From: DATCKG01 sp036562385
GTDB lineage: Bacteria; Bacillota; Sulfobacillia; Symbiobacteriales; Symbiobacteriaceae
Assembly: GCA_036562385.1 (NCBI GenBank)
Contig: DATCKG010000036.1
Location: forward strand, 1 to 64,000
Direction of reading: 5' to 3'
DNA length: 64,000 bases
Positions 15,259 to 23,044 of the stretch are shown here, in pieces; the first letter of the stretch is position 1; the number at the start of each line of letters is the position of its first letter. The translations under genes were made by a program, and so were the position numbers. Under the pieces are notes generated by a model that ran no database searches, was not told the origin of the DNA, and worked only from the letters and a program-made list of their open reading frames with translations.

Positions 15259-16260
15259 ATGGGGTTGCAGATCGCCGTCGTGCCGGCGGGGATGTGGGGC
15301 ACCGCCCTTGCGGTACCGGCTGCACAGGGTGGACATACCGTCCGACTGTGGCGGCGTACGCCGGGGTGGACGAAGACCTGGGACCGGGGGCACCAGGCTC
15401 TGCCGGGGCTGAGGCTGCCGCAGAACGTCGTCGGGTGTGAGACGGTGGCTGAGGCAGTGGCCGAAGCGGACCTGGTGATTCTGGCACCTGCCAGCGGTGC
15501 ACTGCGGGCCCACTGCCAGTGGATCCGTCCGCATCTCCGGCGGGATGTGCTGTTGGTTAGCGTGACCAAGGGGCTGGATCCGGAGCGGCACCTGCGGATG
15601 AGTCAGGTGATCGCGGAGGAACTGCCCGAGCATCGGGGGCGCATCGCAGCGCTGTCAGGGCCTAACTTCGCGCAGGAAGTGGCTGCAGGCCTGCCCACGG
15701 GAACGGTGGTGGCCTGCCCGGACAGGGCTGTGGCGGAAGCGGTGCAGGATGCGCTGATGACCAGTCGCTTCCGGGTCTACACCAATCCGGATCTGGTCGG
15801 TGTCGAACTGGCCGGGGCCCTCAAGAATGTGATGGCTATTGCAGCCGGCATCTCCGACGGGCTGGGCATGGGGGACAATGCCCGGGCTGCGCTGATCACC
15901 CGGGGCCTGGCAGAGATCTCCCGCCTGGGAGCGGCTTTGGGCGCGAGCCCGTTTACCTTTGCAGGCCTTGCCGGTCTAGGGGATCTGGTGCTCACCTGCA
16001 CCAGCGACACCTCCCGCAACCGCCGCCTGGGATTGGCGGTGGGACGGGGCGAGTCCGCTGAATCCTTTACCGCACGGACCGGACTTACGGTGGAGGGACT
16101 GACCACTGCCCGGGCGGCGTACCACTGGGCCCGCTCCCTGGGGGTGGAGATGCCCATCACGGAGCAGGTCTACACGGTCCTTTATGAAGGACGTTCCCCC
16201 CTGGAGGCTATGGAGCAGCTGATGAACCGGGAACGCACCCGGGAGTTGTGGACGGCGTGA
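15259..16260 (+). CDS. gpsA: Glycerol-3-phosphate dehydrogenase [NAD(P)+]
   Basis: This 333-residue enzyme reduces dihydroxyacetone phosphate to glycerol-3-phosphate for lipid synthesis. LSGPNFAQEVA, the lysine in VELAGALKNVMAIAAGISDGL and the GLAGLGDLVLTCTS block are all typical. The N-terminal nucleotide-binding loop is odd: it reads VVPAGMWGTALA where the family has V-x-GAGSWGTALA, so the first glycine of GxGxxG is proline. ATG 15259 has GGAGGTGTGGCG before it. The gene ends in front of a strong terminator and closes the plsY-gpsA unit. Confidence 0.93.
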   Translation: MGLQIAVVPAGMWGTALAVPAAQGGHTVRLWRRTPGWTKTWDRGHQALPGLRLPQNVVGCETVAEAVAEADLVILAPASGALRAHCQWIRPHLRRDVLLVSVTKGLDPERHLRMSQVIAEELPEHRGRIAALSGPNFAQEVAAGLPTGTVVACPDRAVAEAVQDALMTSRFRVYTNPDLVGVELAGALKNVMAIAAGISDGLGMGDNARAALITRGLAEISRLGAALGASPFTFAGLAGLGDLVLTCTSDTSRNRRLGLAVGRGESAESFTARTGLTVEGLTTARAAYHWARSLGVEMPITEQVYTVLYEGRSPLEAMEQLMNRERTRELWTA

Positions 16261-16290
16261 AATGATGGACTTGCAGGCGGATGATGGAAC

Positions 16291-16325
16291 GGGAGCCTGC
16301 CGGGCGGCAGGCTCCCGCTGTTTTT
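16291..16325 (+). terminator. Rho-independent terminator of plsY-gpsA
   Basis: A perfect 11-bp stem (16291-16301 with 16306-16316) and a 4-base loop are followed by GCTGTTTTT. It is a strong intrinsic terminator. Confidence 0.9.
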
Positions 16326-16359
16326 GTGCCGGGAGGAACGACATGGACTACCCACGAAT

Positions 16360-16416
16360 TAACATGTTAGTGTATCATTAGGTTGATTGACTACTTTATA
16401 TTGGCAATGGAATCAT
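16360..16416 (+). promoter_or_regulatory. AT-rich promoter region of the flbD unit with a palindrome
   Basis: TTGACT at 16387-16392 and AATCAT at 16411-16416 are separated by 18 bases, with a TG at 16408-16409 forming an extended -10. The perfect palindrome TAACATGTTA at 16360-16369 lies just upstream and could bind a regulator. The region is markedly AT-richer than its surroundings. No flagellar sigma-28 box is visible. Confidence 0.45.
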
Positions 16417-16452
16417 GAAAAACTTCCGCGGAGCGGACAGGGGGAAACGCTC

Positions 16453-16653
16453 ATGATCAAAGTAACCCGACTCCGTGCTACGGCCCCTGAACTGGTCATC
16501 AATGCGGAGTTGATCGAGACGGTGGAAGCGAATCCGGATACGGTGATCACCCTGACTACCGGGAACCGGATCATTGTGCAGGAAAGTGTTGATGAGGTGA
16601 TCAGGCGAGTCGTGGAATACCGGCGCGCCATTCATCAGCCTGATTCCCACTGA
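16453..16653 (+). CDS. flbD: FlbD/SwrD-family flagellar protein
   Basis: This 66-residue protein is of the FlbD family, known in Bacillus as SwrD, which raises flagellar motor power. The typical N-terminus MIKVTRL, ELVINAELIETVEANPDTVI and the closing VQESVDEVIRRVVEYR match the family along its whole length. The usual N-G after the first strand is altered (RATAPE). ATG 16453 follows AGGGGGAAACGC. In most genomes it is inside a flagellar operon, but here its neighbours are a PilZ protein and other motility-like genes without flagellar structural genes. Confidence 0.88.
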   Translation: MIKVTRLRATAPELVINAELIETVEANPDTVITLTTGNRIIVQESVDEVIRRVVEYRRAIHQPDSH

Positions 16654-16700
16654 CCCGCCTTGTGGGAAGTCGCTTCCTCCAGGAGAAGGAGGGACTGCGC

Positions 16701-17357
16701 TTGGATCTGCCGCACGTCAAGCAGCACCTAATCCTGACCCCTGTCCGCGGCATTGTCAGGCAGTCGTATCTGACGCATGTGGAGCATGTGGGTCCGGGCG
16801 AAGTAGTGGTGGAACACCCCTTGGCCGGTACCCGGCCCGTTCCCCTGCGGCCCGGCGACGTCGTGCGCATCGAATACATGGTGTCAGGCCGCGGGATCGT
16901 GCGGGGACTGGCGCAGGTTGTGCGGCTGGAGAACCGGGGGATACCGGTGGTGGTGCTGAAACCGGATCAAGAGGGAACGCTGGAGCCGGTTCAGCGGCGG
17001 CAGTTCGTCCGCCTCGATGTCTCGCTGCCGCTGACCTACACCATCGTCCGGTGGGCACAGGATCCCCTTCGGGAGGGGGAGACGTACCGCTCCCGCACCC
17101 GGGACATCAGTGCGGGGGGCGCTCAGATCCTGTGTCCTGAGCCTTATCCGGTGGGTACCCAGTTGGACGTGGATCTGGAACTGCCCGGCAAAGTAGTTCA
17201 CTTGCTGGCTGAGGTGGTCCGCCTGGCTGAGCCCGCCCCCAGCGGGGAGTACTGGGTGGCCGTGCGCTTTCTCTCTCCGGACGAAAGCACCCAGCAGGCC
17301 ATTATTCGGTACATTTTTGACGAAGAGCGGCAGCGGCGGCGTAAGGGTCTGATGTAG
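16701..17357 (+). CDS. PilZ-domain c-di-GMP receptor, YcgR-like
   Basis: This 218-residue protein has an N-terminal YcgR-type beta domain (about residues 1-95) and a C-terminal PilZ domain. The c-di-GMP-binding signature is intact: RRQFVR at about residue 98 and DISAGGAQ at about residue 134. Such proteins slow the flagellar motor when c-di-GMP is high. TTG 16701 is chosen because AAGGAGGG lies 7 bases before it. Longer in-frame starts lack this. Its place directly after flbD supports a motility role. Confidence 0.88.
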   Translation: MDLPHVKQHLILTPVRGIVRQSYLTHVEHVGPGEVVVEHPLAGTRPVPLRPGDVVRIEYMVSGRGIVRGLAQVVRLENRGIPVVVLKPDQEGTLEPVQRRQFVRLDVSLPLTYTIVRWAQDPLREGETYRSRTRDISAGGAQILCPEPYPVGTQLDVDLELPGKVVHLLAEVVRLAEPAPSGEYWVAVRFLSPDESTQQAIIRYIFDEERQRRRKGLM

Positions 17358-17374
17358 CCGGGAGGTGGCTGCTC

Positions 17375-17689
17375 ATGACCATCCGAGCAGTGGACATTGT
17401 CACCATGATGCCCCGCCTGCAGGAAGCCGGCCGGATGCAGCACCAGGATCAGGTGCAAAGCCTGGTAGGGTATCAGGCCCTGTCGGCTCTGCAGCAGCTC
17501 CGTGCAGAGAAGGCGCAGCATCAGGTGATGCAGGCCCCTTGTTCACGGGACGCGGCCATTCGAAAGGAAGACCGCCGGCAGAACCGCGGGGGTCAGGAAG
17601 CGATGGAACAGCCGGAACAGGGTCAGCGGCAGGCCCGCCGGACCGGGGCCAGGTGCTCGAGGGGGCACCGGCTGGATATCAAGGTATAG
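17375..17689 (+). CDS. Small hypothetical protein of the motility block
   Basis: This 104-residue protein begins MTIRAVDIVTMMPRLQEAGR, a start shared with small unnamed clostridial proteins found near flagellar and PilZ genes. It continues with glutamine-rich helical sequence (QHQDQVQSLVGYQALSALQQ) and a basic tail. No membrane segment or catalytic motif is visible. ATG 17375 follows GGGAGGTGGC. It is probably co-transcribed with the PilZ gene 17 bases upstream. The function is unknown. Confidence 0.7.
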   Translation: MTIRAVDIVTMMPRLQEAGRMQHQDQVQSLVGYQALSALQQLRAEKAQHQVMQAPCSRDAAIRKEDRRQNRGGQEAMEQPEQGQRQARRTGARCSRGHRLDIKV

Positions 17690-17724
17690 CAGGGCGGCCG
17701 CAGCGTAGAGGGGGTGCACTGCAG

Positions 17725-18030
17725 ATGGGGCCGCTTTTTCTTTTTGTCACGGGAGCTGTGATTACGCTGCTGAGCCTCTGGCAGTTGCGCCGGTGGCTGG
17801 CCGCCATCAGGGAGGCGCCCCACGTAACGCCGAAAATGCCGCCCGCTCCGCCATCCTCGCTCCCCCGCCACGATTCCTCTGCCCCGAAGGGCCGGAAGGG
17901 ACTGGCAGCGTTGGAGCGGGAGGTGGCGGAACTGGCTGAAGCGGGCCTGACCGTCACGGAGATTGCCCAGCGCGTCGGATTGACCCGTGCGGAAGTGCAG
18001 CTGATCCTGGGCTTACGCTCTCCCCGGTGA
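17725..18030 (+). CDS. SwrB/YlxL-like protein with TM helix and C-terminal HTH
   Basis: This 101-residue protein has an N-terminal membrane helix (LFLFVTGAVITLLSLWQL), a proline-rich linker and a C-terminal helix-turn-helix-like segment (LTVTEIAQRVGLTRAEVQLIL). That layout resembles the DUF6115/SwrB group. In Bacillus, swrB sits at the end of the fla/che operon immediately before rpsB, the same relative place as here. SwrB promotes flagellar basal-body maturation. Identity as SwrB rests on architecture and synteny, not on strong sequence similarity. Confidence 0.65.
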   Translation: MGPLFLFVTGAVITLLSLWQLRRWLAAIREAPHVTPKMPPAPPSSLPRHDSSAPKGRKGLAALEREVAELAEAGLTVTEIAQRVGLTRAEVQLILGLRSPR

Positions 18031-18044
18031 AGGAGGCGAAGGCA

Positions 18045-18488
18045 TTGAAACCGGAGATCGGACAGGGGCTTCGCTGGGCGGCTGGTCTGGGCCTGGGGGT
18101 GGGGCTGATGCTGGGGGCAGCTTGTTCACTCCTTTGGAAGCCGGTCTCGCTCAGCGGTGGAGACGTGGCGCAGGAGGTCCGGGAACCGGGGAAGGCGGTG
18201 GCGACGGCGGAAGAAGGCAATCGGTTCGCCGGCGGGGACCGGCAGGAGTCCGCCCGCCGGATCATCGCGTTTGTTGTGCTGCCGGGGATGACCTTTCAGG
18301 ACATCGCGGACCTGCTTGTGGCCACCGGAGCGGTGGCAGACCGCGAAGCATTTCTGGCCCGGGCGCGGGAACTGAATGCCCTGCATCGAGCCCAGCCCGG
18401 ACTCTACGTACTGAACCAGGTGGACCCGAACCAGCCGCTGACCCACGACGAGATCATCGTCCGGCTGGTTCGCGGTCCTGGCCGCTGA
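18045..18488 (+). CDS. Membrane-anchored protein with MltG/YceG-like domain
   Basis: This 147-residue protein has an N-terminal hydrophobic anchor (AAGLGLGVGLMLGAACSLL) and a C-terminal domain of about 60 residues. That domain resembles the LysM-like part of endolytic transglycosylase MltG: FVVLPGMTFQDIADLLVATG, then a following DREAFLARA. The catalytic MltG domain is absent, so it is unlikely to cut peptidoglycan itself. TTG 18045 follows AAGGAGG at 18030-18036. It overlaps the SwrB-like stop region closely and ends before the rpsB promoter. Confidence 0.65.
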   Translation: MKPEIGQGLRWAAGLGLGVGLMLGAACSLLWKPVSLSGGDVAQEVREPGKAVATAEEGNRFAGGDRQESARRIIAFVVLPGMTFQDIADLLVATGAVADREAFLARARELNALHRAQPGLYVLNQVDPNQPLTHDEIIVRLVRGPGR

Positions 18489-18503
18489 GTGAAGCAAAAA
18501 GCT

Positions 18504-18532
18504 TTGTTTCCGACAGCAGGTTGTGCTAATAT
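18504..18532 (+). promoter_or_regulatory. rpsB promoter with extended -10
   Basis: TTGTTT at 18504-18509 and TAATAT at 18527-18532 are separated by 17 bases. A TG at 18524-18525 makes an extended -10. The start would be near 18540, giving a leader of about 110 bases before rpsB. Confidence 0.6.
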
Positions 18533-18577
18533 ATCCCCTGGCGCGATTACACACGTCGGCGGACAGGAGCGGAGATG

Positions 18578-18594
18578 CTGCCGGGTACCGGCAG
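18578..18594 (+). other. Hairpin in the rpsB leader
   Basis: CTGCCGG (18578-18584) pairs perfectly with CCGGCAG (18588-18594) around a 3-base loop. It lies in the rpsB leader and could take part in S2 autoregulation, as leaders of this gene do in several bacteria. That role is inference. Confidence 0.4.
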
Positions 18595-18652
18595 TACCGC
18601 TTCTGGATGAGGCCGGCGGAGGGCCAAAATCTTTTGGAGGTGAACCATACCT

Positions 18653-19441
18653 GTGTCTGTCATTTCAATGAAGCAGCTGCTGGAGGCCGGTGTTCATTTC
18701 GGGCACCAGACCCGCCGCTGGAACCCGAAAATGAAGGAGTACATCTTTACCGAGCGGAACGGCATCTACATTATTGACCTGCAAAAGACCGTCCGCATGG
18801 TGGACGTTGCCTATAACTTCGTCCGGGACCTGGCGGCCAACGGCGGCAAGATCCTGTTTGTCGGCACCAAGAAGCAGGCTCAGGATGCCGTGCGGGAAGA
18901 GGCCGAGCGCTGCGGCATGTTCTACGTCAATCAGCGCTGGCTGGGCGGCATGCTGACCAACTTTGAGACCATCAAGCGCCGGATCAAGCGGTTGATCGAG
19001 CTGGAGGAGATCGAGTCCACCGAGCAGTGGAACCAGCTCACCAAGAAGGAACAGGCCAACCTGTTGCACGAGAGGGAGAAGCTGCAGAAGTACCTGGGCG
19101 GCATCAAGGGGATGAAGAGCCTGCCGGACGCGGTGTTCATCATCGATCCGCGCAAGGAGCGGATTGCGGTTTCCGAGTGCCGGAAGTTGAAGATCCCCAT
19201 CGTGGCCATCGTGGATACCAACTGCGATCCTGACGAGATTGACTATGTCATTCCCGGCAATGACGACGCAATCCGCGCCGTGAAGCTGCTGACCAGCAAG
19301 ATCGCGGATGCCGTGATCGAGGGCCGTCAGGGCGTTGATGTCCCGGAGGCTGTGGAGGAAGAGCCTGAAGTGGAGGAGGAGCCTGCCGTCGAGGAGGCGG
19401 TTGAGGAAGAGGAGGCTCCCGCCGCCGCAGAAGTCGAGTAA
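18653..19441 (+). CDS. rpsB: 30S ribosomal protein S2
   Basis: This 262-residue S2 protein shows the classic LLEAGVHFGHQTRRWNPKM start, GIYIIDLQKT, FVGTKKQAQD, QRWLGGMLTNF and PDAVFIIDPRKERIA. A 35-residue glutamate-rich tail extends beyond the S2 core. Start GTG 18653 gives the conventional MSVISMKQLL and follows TTTTGGAGGTG. The gene opens the rpsB-tsf-pyrH-frr block and has its own promoter. Confidence 0.97.
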   Translation: MSVISMKQLLEAGVHFGHQTRRWNPKMKEYIFTERNGIYIIDLQKTVRMVDVAYNFVRDLAANGGKILFVGTKKQAQDAVREEAERCGMFYVNQRWLGGMLTNFETIKRRIKRLIELEEIESTEQWNQLTKKEQANLLHEREKLQKYLGGIKGMKSLPDAVFIIDPRKERIAVSECRKLKIPIVAIVDTNCDPDEIDYVIPGNDDAIRAVKLLTSKIADAVIEGRQGVDVPEAVEEEPEVEEEPAVEEAVEEEEAPAAAEVE

Positions 19442-19546
19442 GCTTGCAGGTATGAGCGGGGCTGACTCGAGGAAGCCTATCCCAGTGAATGCCTCTGGTT
19501 CAACGGGATTGACGCCTGGGTCGCCCCGCCTTTCTGTGCGTGTTTC

Positions 19547-19563
19547 GGATGGGAAGCCCATCC
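19547..19563 (+). other. Hairpin in the rpsB-tsf spacer
   Basis: GGATGGG (19547-19553) pairs perfectly with CCCATCC (19557-19563) around a 3-base loop. No T-run follows, so it is not a terminator. The 186-base rpsB-tsf spacer otherwise contains only the tsf ribosome binding site ACAGGAGGTT. Confidence 0.35.
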
Positions 19564-19627
19564 AGGCCCGAAGGTTCCTGGAATTTTGTCAACCGAGCGT
19601 TGGACTCAACAGGAGGTTTTTTCAGCG

Positions 19628-20506
19628 ATGGCGCAGATTACCGCGAAGATGGTTGCTGAGCTGCGAGCCAAGACCGGGGCCGGTATGATGGACTGCAAGA
19701 AAGCCCTGGAAGAAGCCGGTGGCGACTTCGACAAGGCCGTCGACGTGCTTCGGAAGAAGGGGCTCGCAACGGCAGCCAAGAAGGCGGGCCGGGTAGCTGC
19801 TGAAGGGCGCGTGTACGCTACGGTTCGGGAGGACGGCCGGCTGGGTGCCATGGTGGAGGTCAACTGCGAGACCGACTTTGTGGGACGTGGTGAGACGTTT
19901 ATCGACCTCTGCCGTGAGGTGGCCTCCGTGGTCCTGGAGAAGAACCCCGCCGACATGGACGCCCTGAACCAGCTGGTGGGCGACAGGGTACGGGAGGCCA
20001 TCGTTCGCACCGGCGAGAACATGACCGTCCGCCGGTTTGTCCGCTATGAGGTGGAGGGCAGCGGCCTGGTTCACTCCTATATCCATGGCGACGGCCGGGT
20101 CGGCGTGCTGGTAGAGCTGCAGACCGGCAATGATGAGGCGGCGGCACGGGAAGAGGTCAAGGAACTCAGCCATGAACTGGCCCTGCAGATCGCTTCCATG
20201 CGACCCCGCTATGTCCGCCGGGAGGACGTGCCGGCTGACGTGGTGGAGCACGAGAAGGAGATTCTGAAGGCGCAGGCGGTCAACGAGGGCAAGAAGCCGG
20301 AGATCGCCGAGAAGATGGTGCAGGGCCGGCTCCAGAAATTCTTCAAGGAAGTCTGCCTCTTGGAGCAGGAGTGGGTGAAGGATTCGTCCAAGAACATCGC
20401 CGCCCTGGTGAAGGAAACCGCTGCCAAGGTGGGTACGGATATCACCGTCAAGCGGTTTACCTGCTGGGAGAAGGGTGAAGGGATCGAGAAACGGTCCGAA
20501 GAATAA
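19628..20506 (+). CDS. tsf: Elongation factor Ts
   Basis: This 292-residue nucleotide-exchange factor of EF-Tu starts MAQITAKMVAELRAKTGAGM. It continues with the diagnostic MDCKKALEEAGGDFDKAVDVLR, GRVAAEGRVY and VEVNCETDFVGR. The coiled region and the C-terminal KRF core are present. Length fits the full-size family. ATG 19628 follows ACAGGAGGTTTTTTCAGCG. It is translated right after rpsB and ends before a terminator. Confidence 0.97.
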   Translation: MAQITAKMVAELRAKTGAGMMDCKKALEEAGGDFDKAVDVLRKKGLATAAKKAGRVAAEGRVYATVREDGRLGAMVEVNCETDFVGRGETFIDLCREVASVVLEKNPADMDALNQLVGDRVREAIVRTGENMTVRRFVRYEVEGSGLVHSYIHGDGRVGVLVELQTGNDEAAAREEVKELSHELALQIASMRPRYVRREDVPADVVEHEKEILKAQAVNEGKKPEIAEKMVQGRLQKFFKEVCLLEQEWVKDSSKNIAALVKETAAKVGTDITVKRFTCWEKGEGIEKRSEE

Positions 20507-20559
20507 GGAGGCGCTGGCCAAGGCTGCCGGCGAGGACCGCTGTGCGGTGAGAAGGAGGG

Positions 20560-20588
20560 GCGGGAGGTCATGGACCTCCCGCTTTGTT
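20560..20588 (+). terminator. Terminator after tsf
   Basis: A perfect 10-bp stem (20560-20569 with 20573-20582) and a 3-base loop are followed by TTTGTT. It separates rpsB-tsf from pyrH-frr, so pyrH probably has its own promoter, which I could not locate convincingly. Confidence 0.65.
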
Positions 20589-20682
20589 GCACCCCGCTGG
20601 TTGTGCAATTCGCAGCCGCTACTGGAGGAGACGGTTAGGAATTCGTAGAAAGCCTTAATGCTGCTTGCGGGGAGGTTGTCAC

Positions 20683-21408
20683 ATGCAGAGACCCATCTAT
20701 AAGCGGGTCGTTCTTAAGCTGAGTGGTGAAGCCCTGGCCGGAGAAAAGGGCTTTGGCCTCGATCCGCAGGTACTGGATTACATTGCTTCACAGATCAAAG
20801 CCGTGCGGGAATTAGGTGTCGAGGTCGCCGTGGTGGTGGGCGCCGGCAACTGGTGGCGAGGCCGGTTGGGGCAGGAGATGGGCATGGACCGGGCGTCGGC
20901 TGACTACATGGGCATGCTGGCCACGGTGATGAATTCCCTGGCTTTGCAGGATGCCATCGAGAAGCTGGGCGTGGACACCCGGGTGATGACGGCGGTGGAG
21001 ATGCGTCAGGTGGCTGAGCCCTTCATTCGGCGCCGTGCCATCCGGCATCTGGAGAAGGGGCGGGTGGTCATCTTTGCAGCCGGAACCGGCAACCCGTATT
21101 TCACCACCGACACCACCGCTGCCCTGCGGGCCGCTGAGATCGAAGCGGACGCGATTCTGATGGGCAAGCAGGGAGTGACGGGTGTTTACGACTCGGATCC
21201 CCGCAAGAACAAGGATGCTGTCAAGTACCAGGAGATCTCGTATCAGGAGGTTCTCGCCAAGGGCTTGCAGGTCATGGATTCCACAGCGACGGCGCTTTGT
21301 ATGGATAATCGGATTCCGATTATCGTTTTTGACATGATGGGGCCCGACTATGTACGAAAGGTTGTTCTCGGTGAGGATGTGGGCCAAACTTACGTCAGGG
21401 GGGAATAG
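20683..21408 (+). CDS. pyrH: UMP kinase
   Basis: This 241-residue hexameric UMP kinase makes UDP for RNA and envelope synthesis. RVVLKLSGEALAG near the N-terminus, VVVGAGNWWRG, ADYMGMLATVMNSLAL, FAAGTGNPYFTTDTTAALRA and MGKQGVTGVYDSDPRKN are family signatures. ATG 20683 follows GGGGAGGTTG with good spacing. frr begins three bases after the stop. Confidence 0.97.
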   Translation: MQRPIYKRVVLKLSGEALAGEKGFGLDPQVLDYIASQIKAVRELGVEVAVVVGAGNWWRGRLGQEMGMDRASADYMGMLATVMNSLALQDAIEKLGVDTRVMTAVEMRQVAEPFIRRRAIRHLEKGRVVIFAAGTGNPYFTTDTTAALRAAEIEADAILMGKQGVTGVYDSDPRKNKDAVKYQEISYQEVLAKGLQVMDSTATALCMDNRIPIIVFDMMGPDYVRKVVLGEDVGQTYVRGE

Positions 21409-21411
21409 GCA

Positions 21412-21969
21412 GTGACCAGGGAGATCGTGCAAGATGCTGAGTCCCGAATGAAAAAGTCTGTGGAGATTTTCCGGCAAGAGCTCGCGGGCTTGAAGGCAGG
21501 CCGGGCCACCCCCGCCATGCTGGATAAGCTGCGGGTTGACTATTATGGTACACCCACACCCATCAACCAGTTGGCTACCATCGAGGTGACTGACAACCGG
21601 ACCCTGACCATCAAGCCCTGGGACCGCAGCGCGATCAAGGCGATTGAGAAAGCCATTTTGACTTCGGACCTGGGCATCAATCCCATGAATGACGGGACCG
21701 TGATTCGCCTGACCATTCCCGCACTCACCGAAGAGCGGCGTAAGGAACTTGTCAAGGTGGTTCATAAGCGGGCCGAAGAGGAACGGATTGCCATCCGGAA
21801 CATTCGCCGGGACGCCAACGAGGCGGTTAAGAAGGCCGAGAAGGAGAAGAAGATCTCCGAGGACGAGTCCAGACGTACCCAGGATGAGATTCAGAAGGTG
21901 ACGGATAAGTATATCAAGGAAGTGGACCAGATTCTGAGCCTCAAGGAAAAGGAGATCATGTCGGTCTGA
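21412..21969 (+). CDS. frr: Ribosome recycling factor
   Basis: This 185-residue protein splits post-termination ribosomes together with EF-G. MKKSVEIFRQELAGLKAGRA, LDKLRVDYYGTPTPINQLA, IKPWDRSAIKAIEKAI and the helix-rich C-terminus are standard, and length is standard. GTG 21412 follows GGGGGGAATAGGC. Its stop overlaps the next start by one base (TGATG), showing translational coupling. Confidence 0.97.
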   Translation: MTREIVQDAESRMKKSVEIFRQELAGLKAGRATPAMLDKLRVDYYGTPTPINQLATIEVTDNRTLTIKPWDRSAIKAIEKAILTSDLGINPMNDGTVIRLTIPALTEERRKELVKVVHKRAEEERIAIRNIRRDANEAVKKAEKEKKISEDESRRTQDEIQKVTDKYIKEVDQILSLKEKEIMSV

Positions 21970-22229
21970 TGGACGATCGCGTTGACGTGAGTCGCCACTC
22001 CGCCGGGACTGGTTCAACCTGGCGGTGGGACCTGGTGGGGCTTCCGTGGTCCGAGGCGGAGCAAATTCTGCGGGCTCGGGGCCAGAAGTACGAGACACGG
22101 GTCACCGCACCGCCCAACCGACCGGCGGGCACCGGGGAACTTCGGGTCGTGGCTCAGCGGCCGCGACCCGAGGGGTTCCTGCTGATATTGGCCTACCCGG
22201 ACTATGAGTGGCCTGCACCGCGAATGTGA
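21969..22229 (+). CDS. Small hypothetical protein between frr and uppS
   Basis: This 86-residue protein of unknown function is coupled to frr by a one-base overlap. Its core, WSEAEQILRARGQKYETRVTAPPNRPAGTGELRVVAQR, resembles the short PASTA-like beta folds of other small clostridial proteins in the same frr-uppS gap. No signal peptide or catalytic motif is visible. Synteny suggests a housekeeping accessory role, but none is known. Confidence 0.7.
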   Translation: MDDRVDVSRHSAGTGSTWRWDLVGLPWSEAEQILRARGQKYETRVTAPPNRPAGTGELRVVAQRPRPEGFLLILAYPDYEWPAPRM

Positions 22230-22252
22230 AAGGGCTGGGAGGTTTCTTGGGC

Positions 22253-23041
22253 GTGCTAGACAGGTTGCGTAGGTGGGTGGGTCTTGGCCGGGAGAAGCCG
22301 GTGGCGAACGAGGAGGCCCGACCGCTGGGGGCCGGTCCACGGCACGTGGCCGTGATCATGGACGGCAACGGCCGGTGGGCCTTGCGGCGCGGGCTGCCCC
22401 GTACTGCCGGCCATCGGGCTGGCGTGGAAGCCCTGAAAGGCATCGTCAGGGCCTGCCCGGACCTGGGCATCGAGATCCTCACCGCCTATGCCTTTTCTAC
22501 AGAGAACTGGAAACGGGATAAGGACGAAGTCGACTTTCTGATGAACCTCCTGGTGGAGTATTGCCGCTCGGAGGTAGACACCCTCAACGCCAACGGCGTG
22601 CGCATCCGGGCCATCGGCCGGATCGACGAACTGCCTGAACTGCAGCGGTCTGAAATCCGGCGGGCCATGGAACTGACGCAGCACAACAACCGGCTCATTC
22701 TCAACCTCGCCGTCAACTACGGCAGCCATGCTGAATTGGTAGACGCCATGCGGAGTATCGCCCGGGAGGTGCAGGCCGGTCTCATCACCCCTGACGAGAT
22801 CGATGAAAGCGTGGTGGAACGCCACCTGTACACAGCGGGTCTCCCCGCTCCGGATCTGGTGATCCGCACTGGCGGAGAGATGCGCCTCTCCAACTTCCTC
22901 CTTTGGCAGGCCTCTTACAGCGAGATCTGGGTGTCGGACGTGGCATGGCCGGATTTTCGGCCGGAGCACCTGGAGAGAGCGATTCGTGATTTTCAACGTC
23001 GGGAACGGCGGTTCGGTGCCGTTCTGCCACAAAGCAGGTGA
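22253..23041 (+). CDS. uppS: Isoprenyl transferase (undecaprenyl diphosphate synthase)
   Basis: This 262-residue cis-prenyltransferase makes the lipid carrier for cell-wall synthesis. HVAVIMDGNGRWALRRGLPR carries the catalytic aspartate and the diphosphate site. YAFSTENWKR, DLVIRTGGEMRLSNFLLWQ and SEIWVSDVAWPDF complete the family set. GTG 22253 is favoured by GGGAGGT 10 bases before it. TTG 22247 and GTG 22208 are alternatives. The N-terminal 30 residues before the core are variable. Confidence 0.95.
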   Translation: MLDRLRRWVGLGREKPVANEEARPLGAGPRHVAVIMDGNGRWALRRGLPRTAGHRAGVEALKGIVRACPDLGIEILTAYAFSTENWKRDKDEVDFLMNLLVEYCRSEVDTLNANGVRIRAIGRIDELPELQRSEIRRAMELTQHNNRLILNLAVNYGSHAELVDAMRSIAREVQAGLITPDEIDESVVERHLYTAGLPAPDLVIRTGGEMRLSNFLLWQASYSEIWVSDVAWPDFRPEHLERAIRDFQRRERRFGAVLPQSR

Positions 23042-23044
23042 AAC

